A DNA stretch of 46,271 nt from Candidatus Avirikenella pullistercoris (GCA_018710935.1 DVIX01000027.1:1-46271); one strand, 5' to 3'. Positions 16,962-26,239 are shown, counted from the first letter of the stretch. Program-made: numbers and translations. Notes: generated by a model not told the origin, from the sequence alone.

Positions 16962-18440
16962 TCAAAGGATAGCCTGATGAGCGGGCCTCAACAAATCGTT
17001 GATTGTTTTTACCGGATTAAACGTCGTAATCGGAACTTCGACGAACAAAGTCGTCCAATTCGCCATCGCACCATTCCATAGACCCGGCAATTCTTGTGCT
17101 TTCAGCGGTTTTCCATCTTGGGATTTCTGAGATATGAAACCGGTGGAAGGATCCGTATATCCGGTCAAATCGAATTTTTCTCCCCTGAAATTATTTACAC
17201 CGCACAATAAATCCACCGGATTAAAATGCGTAGCTTCTTTCATCAAATATTTTTTATCCGGAGCTATTTGCGATGATTCGGCAATCTGTAACGATTCTGC
17301 CCCATCCGATGCCGTAACCCAGAAAGGACCTCCTCCCGGCTCTCCTTCATTTTTCACCATACCGCATACCCTAATCGGACGATCCAATATTTTATACAAA
17401 TAGTCTCCCCGCTCTTTCAAAGAATATTTTCCGAACGACAACGGCAATTTATAACTAAGGTTCTTTTCGACAAAATGCGCTACTTCATCTATAAAATCCG
17501 AAGAAGAAACTTTTTTATCCCACTCTTTCAAATAAGCGAATATCTTATCTTGTACGGACAACAACACCCCCAACAATACCTTTTTATAACAAACCGTATC
17601 TTTTATCCGACATTCGACAGTTACATTATCCACCGTTTTAATATATATTACATCTGCCTCCAGCGCATTTAAATTTCCGATTAATGCGCCATGTCCTGCC
17701 GGGCGAAACAACAAAGTTCCATCTGCCGACCGAAACGGCTCATTATGTTCATCTACGGCAATCGTATCGGTAGCGGACTGTTGTTCCGAATAAGATATCT
17801 CATAAATTACCCCATAACGTTTTTCATATTCCGGCACCACACGTTCCGTTAATTTCTTAAAATCTTCACGATGTTCCGGCGAAACGGTAAAATGAATACT
17901 TACTCTGTCTCCTTTCCCTTTGGCATAAGCAGCCCCTTCTACCAAATGTTCTTCCAATGCGGTACGGCACTCTTCCTTATAACGATGGAATGACAACAAA
18001 GCTTTCGGTTTTTTCCCATAATTCAATCCCGGTTCTCCGATAATACATTTTACGATCTGCCTGCTTTCCTCATCTTTTTCAATATATTTCCGCAATTCCG
18101 GATAAAAAGCAAACTCCTCTATCCGGTTCAATACCTCTCCAACCGATGCCGATTCCTCTTTTCCCGATACATACCCGTACAAATCCTTAAACATACGGGA
18201 AGCAGCCCCTGAAGCCGGTACAAACTTGATAAAAGCCAACCTCCCCGATTCTTTCTCCGCTATCTCTACCATACGTTTCACTTCTTCCCCACTCAATCTA
18301 AAGATTCCATCGCTTACCGTTGCCGCCCGGGAGACTGGAAGGAACGGGAATCCCCGTTTAAAATTTTCTATTTGTGCTTTTACCTTATCTACGGATAATC
18401 CTTTTTCCTCAATTTGAGAAATATCTTTCTGGGTAAACAT
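16962..18440 (-). CDS. DUF4301 protein with sugar-nucleotidyltransferase-like motifs
   Basis: A 492-residue cytosolic protein belonging to DUF4301, which I know only as a Bacteroidota family without assigned function. Visible motifs are in the order expected of pyrophosphorylases of the GT-A fold. VPASGAASRMFK (74-85) resembles the G-x-G-T-R-M nucleotide loop. PKALLSFH (145-152) resembles the PK-A-L/M segment that follows it. FRPAGHGALIGNLNAL (245-260) resembles the UDP-sugar pyrophosphorylase GHG region, and DVIYIKTVDNV (263-273) its D-x-x-x-x-x-x-DN metal site. I infer a nucleotidyltransferase-like enzyme or a degenerate relative. Substrate unknown. It is monocistronic and convergent with asnA. 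Confidence 0.8.
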   Translation of the reverse strand: MFTQKDISQIEEKGLSVDKVKAQIENFKRGFPFLPVSRAATVSDGIFRLSGEEVKRMVEIAEKESGRLAFIKFVPASGAASRMFKDLYGYVSGKEESASVGEVLNRIEEFAFYPELRKYIEKDEESRQIVKCIIGEPGLNYGKKPKALLSFHRYKEECRTALEEHLVEGAAYAKGKGDRVSIHFTVSPEHREDFKKLTERVVPEYEKRYGVIYEISYSEQQSATDTIAVDEHNEPFRSADGTLLFRPAGHGALIGNLNALEADVIYIKTVDNVTVECRIKDTVCYKKVLLGVLLSVQDKIFAYLKEWDKKVSSSDFIDEVAHFVEKNLSYKLPLSFGKYSLKERGDYLYKILDRPIRVCGMVKNEGEPGGGPFWVTASDGAESLQIAESSQIAPDKKYLMKEATHFNPVDLLCGVNNFRGEKFDLTGYTDPSTGFISQKSQDGKPLKAQELPGLWNGAMANWTTLFVEVPITTFNPVKTINDLLRPAHQAIL

Positions 18441-18850
18441 ACTAATTTATTATATATAAACGTCCTTATAATAATCGGAATAGTAATTTTTTCAAATATT
18501 CAATACATTCCTTATCAATTATCGTAAAGATAATAAAGTTTATCCGGAAAACATTATAAAAAAGAAGAACAAACCTCAATATTTTCAAATAATTTCGAAT
18601 TTTCCCTAATCTTTTCATTTCTATCTGTTTTACCCGACTAGAAACTACCGATAACCGAAAAGTACCGACTATATTCCGATAGACTCAGAAACAAATCATA
18701 CCTCTCTCCCCTTTTTAACGAATAATACGAAAGAAATAAAAAATTAAAAAAATCGACAATCGATAAAAAATTCAAATTCTGTACAAAATTGTGCGGGATA
18801 TTTGTAATATAAAACACATGCAACCATATTAACATTAAAATTCAAATATT
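18441..18850. other. AT-rich intergenic region
   Basis: About 410 bp between the divergent DUF4301 and PepSY-like genes. It holds the promoters of both. A near-consensus element GATATTTG at 18797-18804 sits 47 bp before the PepSY-like start, with one mismatch. I see no gene, RNA or repeat otherwise. Confidence 0.5.
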
Positions 18851-19291
18851 ATGAAAAAGATTCTTTTTGTAATCGCATTATTGTTCGCAGGAATTGCAAC
18901 AGCGAATGCCAGCCCGGAACGTCCTATTACGATAGACCAACTGCCTAAAACGGCACAGGAATTTTTAGCGGCGCATTTCAAAGACCTGACCGTAGCATAT
19001 GCCGTAGCAGAACAAAAATTCACAGGAACCGAATATGAAGTAGTATATACGGACCGTACAGAAGTAGATTTTCGTTCAGACGGACAATGGGACAGCGTAG
19101 AACGCAAATACAGCGCTATTCCGGATTCCATCGTTCCCCAACAAATCAGGGATTTTGTCGCAAAAAACAATTATCCCGGACAATTCATTAAAAAAATCGA
19201 ACGCAATGCCTATACCTGGGAAATAGAACTCTCTTCCGACATTGAAATCAAATTCGATGTACATTTCAACGTAATCGACATCGACGATTAA
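18851..19291 (+). CDS. Secreted PepSY-like domain protein
   Basis: A 146-residue protein with a signal peptide (residues 1-21, MKKILFVIALLFAGIATANA then S). The mature part opens with ITIDQLPKTAQEFLAAHFKD and continues with two beta-alpha-beta like repeats, the second around IPQQIRDFVAKN-like residues IVPQQIRDFVAKNNYPG. This corresponds to the PepSY-like (formerly DUF2874) family of small periplasmic or surface proteins in Bacteroidota. Function is unknown, though the fold is related to protease-inhibitor-type PepSY domains. The mature protein is acidic. It is monocistronic, followed by an intrinsic terminator. Confidence 0.85.
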   Translation: MKKILFVIALLFAGIATANASPERPITIDQLPKTAQEFLAAHFKDLTVAYAVAEQKFTGTEYEVVYTDRTEVDFRSDGQWDSVERKYSAIPDSIVPQQIRDFVAKNNYPGQFIKKIERNAYTWEIELSSDIEIKFDVHFNVIDIDD

Positions 19292-19657
19292 ATCGGCAAA
19301 TTTGCAGTGATATAAACTTCATCGCAAATCCCCGATTCATCAAAACCACACCGGCGGCTTTTTTTCAATAGGAAAAGGACAGCCGGTGCGGCTTTTTTTT
19401 TACAATCGGTTACCTGTTCTGAAAACAGGCCGAATTACCGATTAAAATACTTTGGAATCTGTCTGAAAAATCTTTCAGAATACAAATACTTTCTATTCGA
19501 CCCTTTCTTATTTAAAATATCTTTTTGAGGAAACATAAATTTCATTACTTTTATAAATCAATTTTTATATCTGCATACGGATATCGACATCCGCATCAAA
19601 TATTTAATCGTCGATTTTTCATTATTATTCTGAAAATAACCTATTCTCCGAAACGCT
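19292..19657. other. Intergenic region with terminator and extra hairpins
   Basis: About 365 bp between the PepSY-like gene and murB. It contains the terminator at 19346-19401, a second small hairpin at 19413-19429 (CCTGTT/AACAGG), and an imperfect CTGAAA/TTTCAG hairpin near 19463. No convincing promoter consensus was found for murB and no gene is evident. Confidence 0.5.
19346..19401 (+). terminator. Intrinsic terminator after the PepSY-like gene
   Basis: CCACACCGGC (19346-19355) pairs with GCCGGTGCGG (19382-19391) with one mismatch, followed by CTTTTTTTTT. The first arm is itself followed by a T7 run, so a shorter alternative AGCC/GGCT hairpin also precedes the U-tract. Confidence 0.75.
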
Positions 19658-20659
19658 ATGGTTCAAGAAAAGAACAAACAACTAAAAAGCCTCAATACTT
19701 TCGGTATTTCATGCTATGCCGACCAATATATCGAATTTACAGGAGCCGATGATCTTTATCATATATTCTCCCGCAACCTGCCGGAACAATGGCAAGTTCT
19801 CAGCGGAGGCAGCAATATCCTGTTTACCGGAAATTACAAAGGCACATTATTACACCCGACCGACAACAGTATAGAAATAATAGAAGATACACCCCATGAT
19901 GTTCTTATCCGGACAGGAGCAGGAACCGTATGGGATGACTTCGTACTCTATTGCGTAGAACATGAATTGTCCGGTGCGGAAAACCTCTCTTACATACCGG
20001 GTTATACCGGAGCGGCTCCGGTACAAAATATCGGGGCATACGGCAGTGAAGCCAAAGATATTATCGAAACCGTAGAAATATTCGACCTTTCGAAACTTTC
20101 CACCCGAAACCTTACAAAAGAAGAGTGCGCATTCGGTTACCGGGACAGCATCTTTAAAAATGCATTGAAAGGGAAAGCCATTGTAACCAACGTTTTTTTC
20201 CGGTTGCATAAAATTTTCACCCCAAATCTCTCATACAGCAACTTAGAAGAACGGGTAACCGCATTAGGCAATATTTCCCTGCAAAACGTACGCAAAGCCG
20301 TTATCGATACCCGGAAAGAAAAATTACCGGATCCGAAAAAAATAGGAAACGGCGGTAGTTTTTTCAAAAATCCGGTAGTAGCTCCCGAAATTGCAGAAAC
20401 TTTACAACGGCAATATCCCGATATGCCGGTTTATCAAACTGCTAACGGAGTTAAAATACCTGCCGGCTGGCTGATAGATAAAGCCGGTTGGAAAGGATAC
20501 CGGCGGGGAGATGCAGGCGTACATACCAAACAAGCATTAGTACTGGTAAATTATGCAAACGCCTCAGGACAAGATATTTTGACATTAGCAACCGATATAC
20601 GAAACGATATTCTGCAAAAATTCGGTATTGTAATTACACCTGAAATCAACATCTTATAA
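19658..20659 (+). CDS. murB: UDP-N-acetylenolpyruvoylglucosamine reductase
   Basis: A 333-residue FAD enzyme reducing UDP-GlcNAc-enolpyruvate to UDP-MurNAc with NADPH, the second committed step of peptidoglycan synthesis. FAD-binding features include LSGGSNILF (about 48-56) and the IPGYTGAAPVQNIGAYG block. The catalytic serine lies in NGGSFFKNP, and the terminal glutamate in ITPEINIL. It is the long E. coli-like (type I) form with the extra C-terminal segment HTKQALVLVNY. tilS follows after 17 bp, so the two probably form an operon. Confidence 0.96.
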   Translation: MVQEKNKQLKSLNTFGISCYADQYIEFTGADDLYHIFSRNLPEQWQVLSGGSNILFTGNYKGTLLHPTDNSIEIIEDTPHDVLIRTGAGTVWDDFVLYCVEHELSGAENLSYIPGYTGAAPVQNIGAYGSEAKDIIETVEIFDLSKLSTRNLTKEECAFGYRDSIFKNALKGKAIVTNVFFRLHKIFTPNLSYSNLEERVTALGNISLQNVRKAVIDTRKEKLPDPKKIGNGGSFFKNPVVAPEIAETLQRQYPDMPVYQTANGVKIPAGWLIDKAGWKGYRRGDAGVHTKQALVLVNYANASGQDILTLATDIRNDILQKFGIVITPEINIL

Positions 20660-20676
20660 ACAAGATTTGAACAGTT

Positions 20677-22032
20677 ATGTTACTTGCAAAATTTAAAGCA
20701 TACATCGAACGGGAAAGGCTATTTTCTGCGGATGACCAGATCATTGCAGGAGTAAGCGGAGGTATCGATTCTATGGTCATGTTAAGGCTTTTGTTCGAAT
20801 GTGGTTACCGGATAGCCGTTGCCCATTGCAATTTTTCACTAAGGGGCGAAGAATCCGACGGTGACGAGCAATTAGTCGAGGAAACGGCAAAACAGTACAA
20901 CATCCCTCTGTATTCGGTTCGGTTCAACACACATAAAGAAGCGGAAAAGCAGGGGGAATCCATTCAAATGGCAGCTCGCAGGCTACGCTATGAATGGTTC
21001 GAAGAATTGGCAGATAAATACGGTTATAATAAAATTGCCATCGCCCACAACAACGACGATACTATCGAAACGTTTTTTATAAACCTGATACGCGGGACAG
21101 GAATCCGGGGATTAAACGGAATCCCTGTAACCAACGGGAAAATCGTCCGTCCGCTCATATTCGCTCCCAGAAATGAGATAGAGGAATATGCCTGCAACAA
21201 CTGCATCGCTTACCGGGACGATTCCACCAACGCTTCGGACAAATACTTACGCAACAAAATACGCCATAACCTGATTCCCCGATTCAAAGAAATAGCAGAC
21301 GGATTCAATATAACGATGACGGACAATCTATACCACATAAGCAATACCGCCACCCTTCTGTACTCTTTTATCGGAAAGTTGAAAAAAGAGGCCATTTCAC
21401 CCCAAGGAACCGATTGCTTTACTATCGACTTAAACAAATTATCCGGTTATACTCCGTCCGACTATCTCCTTTTCGAAATCATGCGGGACTGGAAATTCAA
21501 ATATCTAACGGTACAGGAACTTTCCCGTTGTATCGAAGCGAAAGAAAGCGGACGGCAATTTTTGTCTTCCACCCATACCGCTTTATTAGACAGAAAGAAA
21601 ATTATCATCGCTCCCAAAAAAACCTCGTCGTTCCCAAAAGAACAAATAACCATAACTTCCGAAGGGACATTCACTTTCGGGAATTTCATATTTTCATTCC
21701 GAATAATACCGCGCGAAAAAGTCAGCACATTAAAAACCGCTCCTGATACCGCATTAGTTGATGCGGACAAAGCAGAATTTCCTCTTATTATCAGACATAT
21801 ATGTTATGGAGATGCCTTTCATCCATTGGGAATGAAAGGCACAAAAAAAATCAGCGATTTTTTAATAGATGCAAAAATTCCTCTGACAGATAAACCCTAT
21901 CAAACCGTCGTAACCCACAAAGGGCATATTATCTGGCTGACAGGTTTCCGCCTCGACGAATGCTATAAAATAGTTCCAGAAACCCGCCGCATTCTGGAAA
22001 TAAAAATAGACAGGCCGAACGATACGTTTTAA
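20677..22032 (+). CDS. tilS: tRNA(Ile)-lysidine synthetase
   Basis: A 451-residue N-type ATP pyrophosphatase that converts C34 of the CAU-anticodon tRNA-Ile into lysidine. The PP-loop SGGIDS is at residues 27-32, followed by AVAHCNFSLRGEESDGDE and AIAHNNDDTIETFFINLIRGTGIRGL. The middle region has RPLIFAPRNEIEEYA, and the C-terminal TilS domain contains GTKKISDFLIDAKIP and the final WLTGFRLDECYKI. Length is normal for the phylum. It is 17 bp after murB and is essential in most bacteria. Confidence 0.95.
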   Translation: MLLAKFKAYIERERLFSADDQIIAGVSGGIDSMVMLRLLFECGYRIAVAHCNFSLRGEESDGDEQLVEETAKQYNIPLYSVRFNTHKEAEKQGESIQMAARRLRYEWFEELADKYGYNKIAIAHNNDDTIETFFINLIRGTGIRGLNGIPVTNGKIVRPLIFAPRNEIEEYACNNCIAYRDDSTNASDKYLRNKIRHNLIPRFKEIADGFNITMTDNLYHISNTATLLYSFIGKLKKEAISPQGTDCFTIDLNKLSGYTPSDYLLFEIMRDWKFKYLTVQELSRCIEAKESGRQFLSSTHTALLDRKKIIIAPKKTSSFPKEQITITSEGTFTFGNFIFSFRIIPREKVSTLKTAPDTALVDADKAEFPLIIRHICYGDAFHPLGMKGTKKISDFLIDAKIPLTDKPYQTVVTHKGHIIWLTGFRLDECYKIVPETRRILEIKIDRPNDTF

Positions 22033-22086
22033 AAACGGGCATCGTTATATATTATTCGGAATATTTTAAAAATAGTTTTTTTCATC

Positions 22087-22094
22087 TATATTTG
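22087..22094 (+). promoter_or_regulatory. -7 element for the sigma-54 activator operon
   Basis: TATATTTG (TAnnTTTG) 29 bp before the activator start at 22123. No -33 TTG is evident. Its presence suggests that the operon is read by the housekeeping sigma factor and is not itself sigma-54 driven. Confidence 0.55.
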
Positions 22095-22122
22095 TAAAAA
22101 TTGCAACGAGGAGTATAAATAA

Positions 22123-23355
22123 ATGGATTTACAATCTGTAAAACAACGGTTTGGAATCATCGGCAACAACCCGCAACTTGAAAGAGCATTGGAAATAGCA
22201 GTCCGGGTAGCTCCTACCGATTTATCCGTATTAATTACAGGGGAGAGCGGCGTCGGAAAAGAATTTTTTCCCCAGATCATTCACTTTTATTCATCCCGGA
22301 AACACGGCAATTACATTGCTGTTAATTGCGGTGCCATTCCGGAAGGGACTATCGACTCGGAACTGTTCGGACACGAAAAGGGAGCTTTTACCGGAGCGAC
22401 AGAGAGCCGTAAAGGCTATTTTGAAATAGCCGACGGAGGGACCATTTTTCTCGATGAAGTAGCCGAACTGCCCCAAACCACACAAGTACGGTTATTACGG
22501 GTATTGCAAACCGGCGAATTCATCAGGGTAGGAAGTTCAAAAGTCCTCAAAACCAATGTCCGTATCGTTGCAGCGACCAATATCAATCTTTCCCGGGCTA
22601 TCGAAGAAAGAAAATTCCGGGAAGACCTTTATTACAGGCTTAATACCGTCCCTATCGTGGTTCCGCCGCTCAGGGAACGTAAAGCAGATATCCATCTGCT
22701 GTTTCGGAAATTCGTTGCAGATATCGCCAACCAATACCATATGCCTCCGATCAGTCTTTCCCAGGAAGCCAGAGAAACACTTGAAAATTACCAATGGCCA
22801 GGAAACATACGGCAACTGAAAAATGTAGCCGAACAAATATCGGTTATAGAAGAAGCCCGGGAAATATTGCCGGAAACCCTGAATAAATATCTTCCCCCCA
22901 TTACGACTACTCCTATGGTTATCGGAGAATATAACCAAACGAAAGAGCAGGATAACGGTTATAGTACCGAACGGGAAATTCTTTACAAAGTATTGTTCGA
23001 TATGCGGCACGATATAGCGGAGCTTAAACAAATGGTATGCAACCTCTCCAATACGCACGGAGAAACACATCCCGAACCGGTTGTTTCAGGAGCTCTGGTA
23101 GCAACGAAAAACAATTACTCTTCTCTGCCTGCAACCAACGACCATTACAATAAAGATTTATTCGACACGGCAGAAGTAGTGGAAGAAAACGTACCGGAAA
23201 AAGTTACGAAAGAAAGCATGCAGCGCGATGCCATTATCAAAGCGCTGAAACGCCACGGCGGACGCAGGAAAGAAGCTGCACGGGAATTGTTTATATCCGA
23301 AAGGACCCTTTACAGACGAATAAAAGAATTGAATATAAATGAACAAGATATTTAA
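22123..23355 (+). CDS. Sigma-54-interacting AAA+ transcriptional activator
   Basis: A 410-residue bacterial enhancer-binding protein lacking an N-terminal receiver or sensor domain. The AAA+ domain starts almost at once, with Walker A GESGVGKE (40-47), the sigma-54 contact loop GAFTGA (87-92), Walker B GTIFLDE (106-112) and the arginine finger region in FREDLYYRLN. A linker of about 100 residues with a helical segment follows. A Fis-type helix-turn-helix lies near 365-408 (KEAARELFISERTLYRRIKEL). It should remodel RNA polymerase-sigma-54 at -24/-12 promoters. The last 17 bp overlap lptE. Conserved linkage to lptE and secG suggests an envelope-related regulon (inference). Confidence 0.93.
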   Translation: MDLQSVKQRFGIIGNNPQLERALEIAVRVAPTDLSVLITGESGVGKEFFPQIIHFYSSRKHGNYIAVNCGAIPEGTIDSELFGHEKGAFTGATESRKGYFEIADGGTIFLDEVAELPQTTQVRLLRVLQTGEFIRVGSSKVLKTNVRIVAATNINLSRAIEERKFREDLYYRLNTVPIVVPPLRERKADIHLLFRKFVADIANQYHMPPISLSQEARETLENYQWPGNIRQLKNVAEQISVIEEAREILPETLNKYLPPITTTPMVIGEYNQTKEQDNGYSTEREILYKVLFDMRHDIAELKQMVCNLSNTHGETHPEPVVSGALVATKNNYSSLPATNDHYNKDLFDTAEVVEENVPEKVTKESMQRDAIIKALKRHGGRRKEAARELFISERTLYRRIKELNINEQDI

Positions 23356-23851
23356 AATATTGCTCTCTTTGACTGCACTGCTGACAGTAACGGCATCCTG
23401 CTCCGTCAAATACTCTTTCAACGGAGCATCCATCCCTCCCGAAGCACAAACCGTCAGTGTACAGCAATTTCAAAATTTCGCTACAATGGTAGCACCTATT
23501 CTAAGTTCGTCACTGACAGAAGGTCTGCAAGACCTTTTTTCACGCCAGACACGGCTTACCCTTGTCCGGGAAGACGGTGATCTTAGTTTTGAAGGAGAGA
23601 TAGTCAATTATACTTCGACTCCTATCGCCGTAACCGGTGACGAATACGCTTCCATGAACAGGCTTACCGTTACTGTAAAAGTACGTTTCGAGAACAAAAT
23701 ACAACCTCAATACAATTATAATTCCCAGTTTTCCGCTTATGAAGATTACAACAGCAACCGATTATTACAAGAAGTAGAATCGACCTTAATCCCTCAAATC
23801 GTGGAAAAACTGGCAGAAGATATTTTCAACGCAGCCGTATCGAACTGGTAA
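23339..23851 (+). CDS. lptE: LptE-like LPS assembly lipoprotein
   Basis: A 170-residue lipoprotein: signal peptide with lipobox VTASC, cysteine at about residue 21. The mature domain begins [23 protein letters not shown], characteristic of the Bacteroidota LptE family, and ends in a helix rich in [21 protein letters not shown]. LptE plugs the LptD barrel and helps place lipopolysaccharide in the outer leaflet of the outer membrane. Its start lies inside the end of the activator gene, and the next gene follows after 1 bp, so translation is probably coupled. Confidence 0.9.
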   Translation: MNKIFKILLSLTALLTVTASCSVKYSFNGASIPPEAQTVSVQQFQNFATMVAPILSSSLTEGLQDLFSRQTRLTLVREDGDLSFEGEIVNYTSTPIAVTGDEYASMNRLTVTVKVRFENKIQPQYNYNSQFSAYEDYNSNRLLQEVESTLIPQIVEKLAEDIFNAAVSNW

Positions 23852-23852
23852 G

Positions 23853-24521
23853 ATGGACAAAACACTTTTCATAAAATTAATTTCTCACAAAGAGAACGTC
23901 ACTTTTTATGAGAAAGAACTCGAAGATACGGTAGTACGCTATCCGTGGTTTACACTGGGCAAGGTATTGCTGCTAAAATCTTACCGTTCCAATAAGAAAA
24001 AACGTGAACAGGCCATTGCATTACACAAACAGATTGCCCTGAACCTGCTAACGCATAACTATCATAATTACCTCTTTTCCGCCCCTTTCTCCTTTCGTCC
24101 GGCAGAACGGACCAGAACCATAGAAATAATCAACTCTTTTCTTGAGAAAGAGATAAAACGGATTATTCCGAAAGAAAACGGAGAAGAAAATACAGACCTC
24201 GCCTCCGGGCAGGATTTCGATGAAAGCATTGTAACGGAAACACTGGCAAAAATATATGCCGGACAGGGACTAACGGACAAAGCTCTCAACATTTATACGA
24301 AATTATGTTTGAAATATCCAGAAAAAAGTGTTTACTTTGCAACTCAGATTAAAAACCTTCGCCTGTCCGATACAGAAAGAGGGAATAATCCGACTCCGGA
24401 ATGGAATGCCATTGAAACAATGGGAATAAATATAACGGGATTAGACGATATAGATACTTCCCAAGGCATTGAAATTCCTGAACTGAATAATGATTACAAA
24501 CATAAAAAACAGATAAAGTAA
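23853..24521 (+). CDS. Conserved TPR-like protein of the lptE-secG operon
   Basis: A 222-residue soluble protein without a signal peptide. The N-terminal half is helical and basic ([19 protein letters not shown]). After an acidic linker, residues about 125-165 contain a TPR-like pair, [20 protein letters not shown] then [12 protein letters not shown] recognise the architecture as a common unnamed Bacteroidota gene between lptE and secG, but not a defined function. It starts 1 bp after lptE and ends 1 bp before secG. A scaffolding or envelope-assembly role would be inference from position. Confidence 0.8.
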   Translation: MDKTLFIKLISHKENVTFYEKELEDTVVRYPWFTLGKVLLLKSYRSNKKKREQAIALHKQIALNLLTHNYHNYLFSAPFSFRPAERTRTIEIINSFLEKEIKRIIPKENGEENTDLASGQDFDESIVTETLAKIYAGQGLTDKALNIYTKLCLKYPEKSVYFATQIKNLRLSDTERGNNPTPEWNAIETMGINITGLDDIDTSQGIEIPELNNDYKHKKQIK

Positions 24522-24522
24522 A

Positions 24523-24852
24523 ATGTATATCTTCTTTATTGTATTGATTATCATTGCAAGTATTCTTTTAATACTTGCCGTATTGGCTCAACATCCCAAA
24601 AGCGGAATGGCCGCTAATTTCGGAGCCTCCAACCAGGTAATGGGAGTTCGCCAGACAACCGATTTTCTTGAGAAATTTACATGGGGAATCGCTATTTCTA
24701 TCGTAGTGTTGAGTTTGCTTGCTACTATGACAATGCCGTCGGCTAAGATATCTCAAAGCAAATCGATTATCGAAGAAAACATCGAACAATCCATGGAACC
24801 CAATCAGGTTTTTGAAATTCCGATGACAATCGATTCATCCAATAATCAATAA
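24523..24852 (+). CDS. secG: Preprotein translocase subunit SecG
   Basis: A 109-residue protein with two membrane helices (about residues 2-20 and 50-70). The connecting loop has the family pattern QHPKSGMAANFGASNQVMGVRQTTDFLEKFTW-type residues (conserved GA-S..FG equivalent plus an F/LEK-TW end). SecG assists SecYE during export across the inner membrane. The acidic C-terminal tail of about 40 residues is typical of the phylum. It closes the activator-lptE-TPR operon, with a strong terminator 32 bp downstream. Confidence 0.9.
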   Translation: MYIFFIVLIIIASILLILAVLAQHPKSGMAANFGASNQVMGVRQTTDFLEKFTWGIAISIVVLSLLATMTMPSAKISQSKSIIEENIEQSMEPNQVFEIPMTIDSSNNQ

Positions 24853-24883
24853 CTTTTTTAAGAAGAAAAGTTTTTGTATTTTT

Positions 24884-24920
24884 AAAACTGTAATCTGTTG
24901 AACAGATTACAGTTTTTTTA
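24884..24920 (+). terminator. Intrinsic terminator after secG
   Basis: AAAACTGTAATCTG (24884-24897) pairs with CAGATTACAGTTTT (24903-24916) around TTGAA, followed by more T residues. It lies just upstream of the pepT start, which rules out the longer in-frame pepT start at 24898. Confidence 0.88.
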
Positions 24921-24945
24921 TTTATCAATCCAAAACCAAACCGAT

Positions 24946-26160
24946 ATGGAATCTCTGAAAGACCGTTTTTTAAGATATGTCCGGATAGATACGCAAAGCG
25001 ATCCGGAAAGTACGACTTATCCTTCCACCCCTGCCCAACTCGCATTTCTTTCCATGTTGAAAAAAGAGCTGGAGGAGATAGGGCTCAGCGACGTCGATAT
25101 GGATTCCAACGGTTATGTAACGGCAACTATTCCGGCAACAATTTCCCAGTCCGTTCCTGTTATAGGATTTATCGCTCATGTGGATACCTCTCCCGACCTT
25201 TCAGGTAAAAATGTAAATCCCCGTATCATCGAAAATTACGACGGGAAAGACATACTGCTCAATAAAGAAGGGAATATCCTGTTGACTCCCGCCCAATTTC
25301 CAGAGTTAGCTTTATACAAAGGCGATACATTAATCGTAACCGACGGGAACACATTGTTAGGCGCCGATGACAAAGCAGGTGTAGCGGAAATCATAGATGC
25401 AGCGCAATACTTGATAAACAACCCGCATATCAAACACGGGAAAATCCGTATCGCATTCACTCCGGATGAAGAGATAGGACGAGGAGTAGATTTTTTCAAT
25501 GTGAAAAAATTCGGCGCCGATTATGCATATACTATGGACGGAGGACGAAAAGGCGAGCTTGAATACGAAAATTTCAATGCAGCGAGCGCACGCATAGAAA
25601 TACAAGGAAACAATGTACATCCCGGATATGCCAAAGGCAAAATGCTGAATGCCTTGCGGGCCGCTATGCTTATCGATGGCAAACTTCCTGCAGGCGAATG
25701 CCCTGAAAATACTGAAGGCCGGGAAGGTTTTTACCACCTGACCAAAATCTCCGGAAGTGTGGATTCCGCCTTGATGGAATATATTATTCGCGACCATGAC
25801 CGTCAAAAATTCGAAGCAAGGAAACAATGCCTTACCAAGGCTGTGGAATACGTCAAAACGCTCGGATACGGTATCGACCTGCAACTCCGTGACCAATATT
25901 ACAATATGCGCGAAATTATAGAACAAGGAAATATGTATATCGTAGAACGTGCAGAGAAAGCGATGGAGAAACTCGATATAAAACCGCATATTTCACCGGT
26001 CAGGGGAGGAACGGACGGTTGCCGCCTGTCATTTATGGGGCTTCCCTGCCCCAATCTTTTCGCCGGAGGTGAAAATTTTCATGGACGATATGAATTCATA
26101 TCGCTCCAAACCATGCAAAAGGCTAAAGACCTGATCGTAGAAATCGCCACACAAGAATAA
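24946..26160 (+). CDS. pepT: Peptidase T (tripeptide aminopeptidase)
   Basis: A 404-residue M20 zinc metallopeptidase that removes N-terminal residues from tripeptides in the cytosol. Metal and catalytic motifs are all visible: [34 protein letters not shown] (general-base and metal glutamates), and the C-terminal [18 protein letters not shown] followed by ENFHGRYEF. The ATG at 24946 ([19 protein letters not shown]) matches the family start. An upstream TTG lies inside the secG terminator hairpin. The gene converges on the AraC regulator and has no clear promoter of its own. Confidence 0.95.
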   Translation: MESLKDRFLRYVRIDTQSDPESTTYPSTPAQLAFLSMLKKELEEIGLSDVDMDSNGYVTATIPATISQSVPVIGFIAHVDTSPDLSGKNVNPRIIENYDGKDILLNKEGNILLTPAQFPELALYKGDTLIVTDGNTLLGADDKAGVAEIIDAAQYLINNPHIKHGKIRIAFTPDEEIGRGVDFFNVKKFGADYAYTMDGGRKGELEYENFNAASARIEIQGNNVHPGYAKGKMLNALRAAMLIDGKLPAGECPENTEGREGFYHLTKISGSVDSALMEYIIRDHDRQKFEARKQCLTKAVEYVKTLGYGIDLQLRDQYYNMREIIEQGNMYIVERAEKAMEKLDIKPHISPVRGGTDGCRLSFMGLPCPNLFAGGENFHGRYEFISLQTMQKAKDLIVEIATQE

Positions 26161-26212
26161 CAAGCCTATCCCGACACCTTCATTATCGATAAAGCATTTT
26201 TCCAATATAATA

Positions 26213-26239
26213 AAAGAGGAACCTGTATGGTTCCTCTTT
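26213..26239. terminator. Bidirectional terminator between pepT and the AraC gene
   Basis: AAAGAGGAACC (26213-26223) and GGTTCCTCTTT (26229-26239) form a perfect 11-bp stem around TGTAT, with A/T-rich flanks suitable for termination in both directions. Confidence 0.82.

Noticed and set aside
24898-24945. In-frame upstream TTG extension of pepT.
   Set aside because: It begins inside the secG terminator hairpin, and PepT proteins start at MESLKDRF-like sequence.
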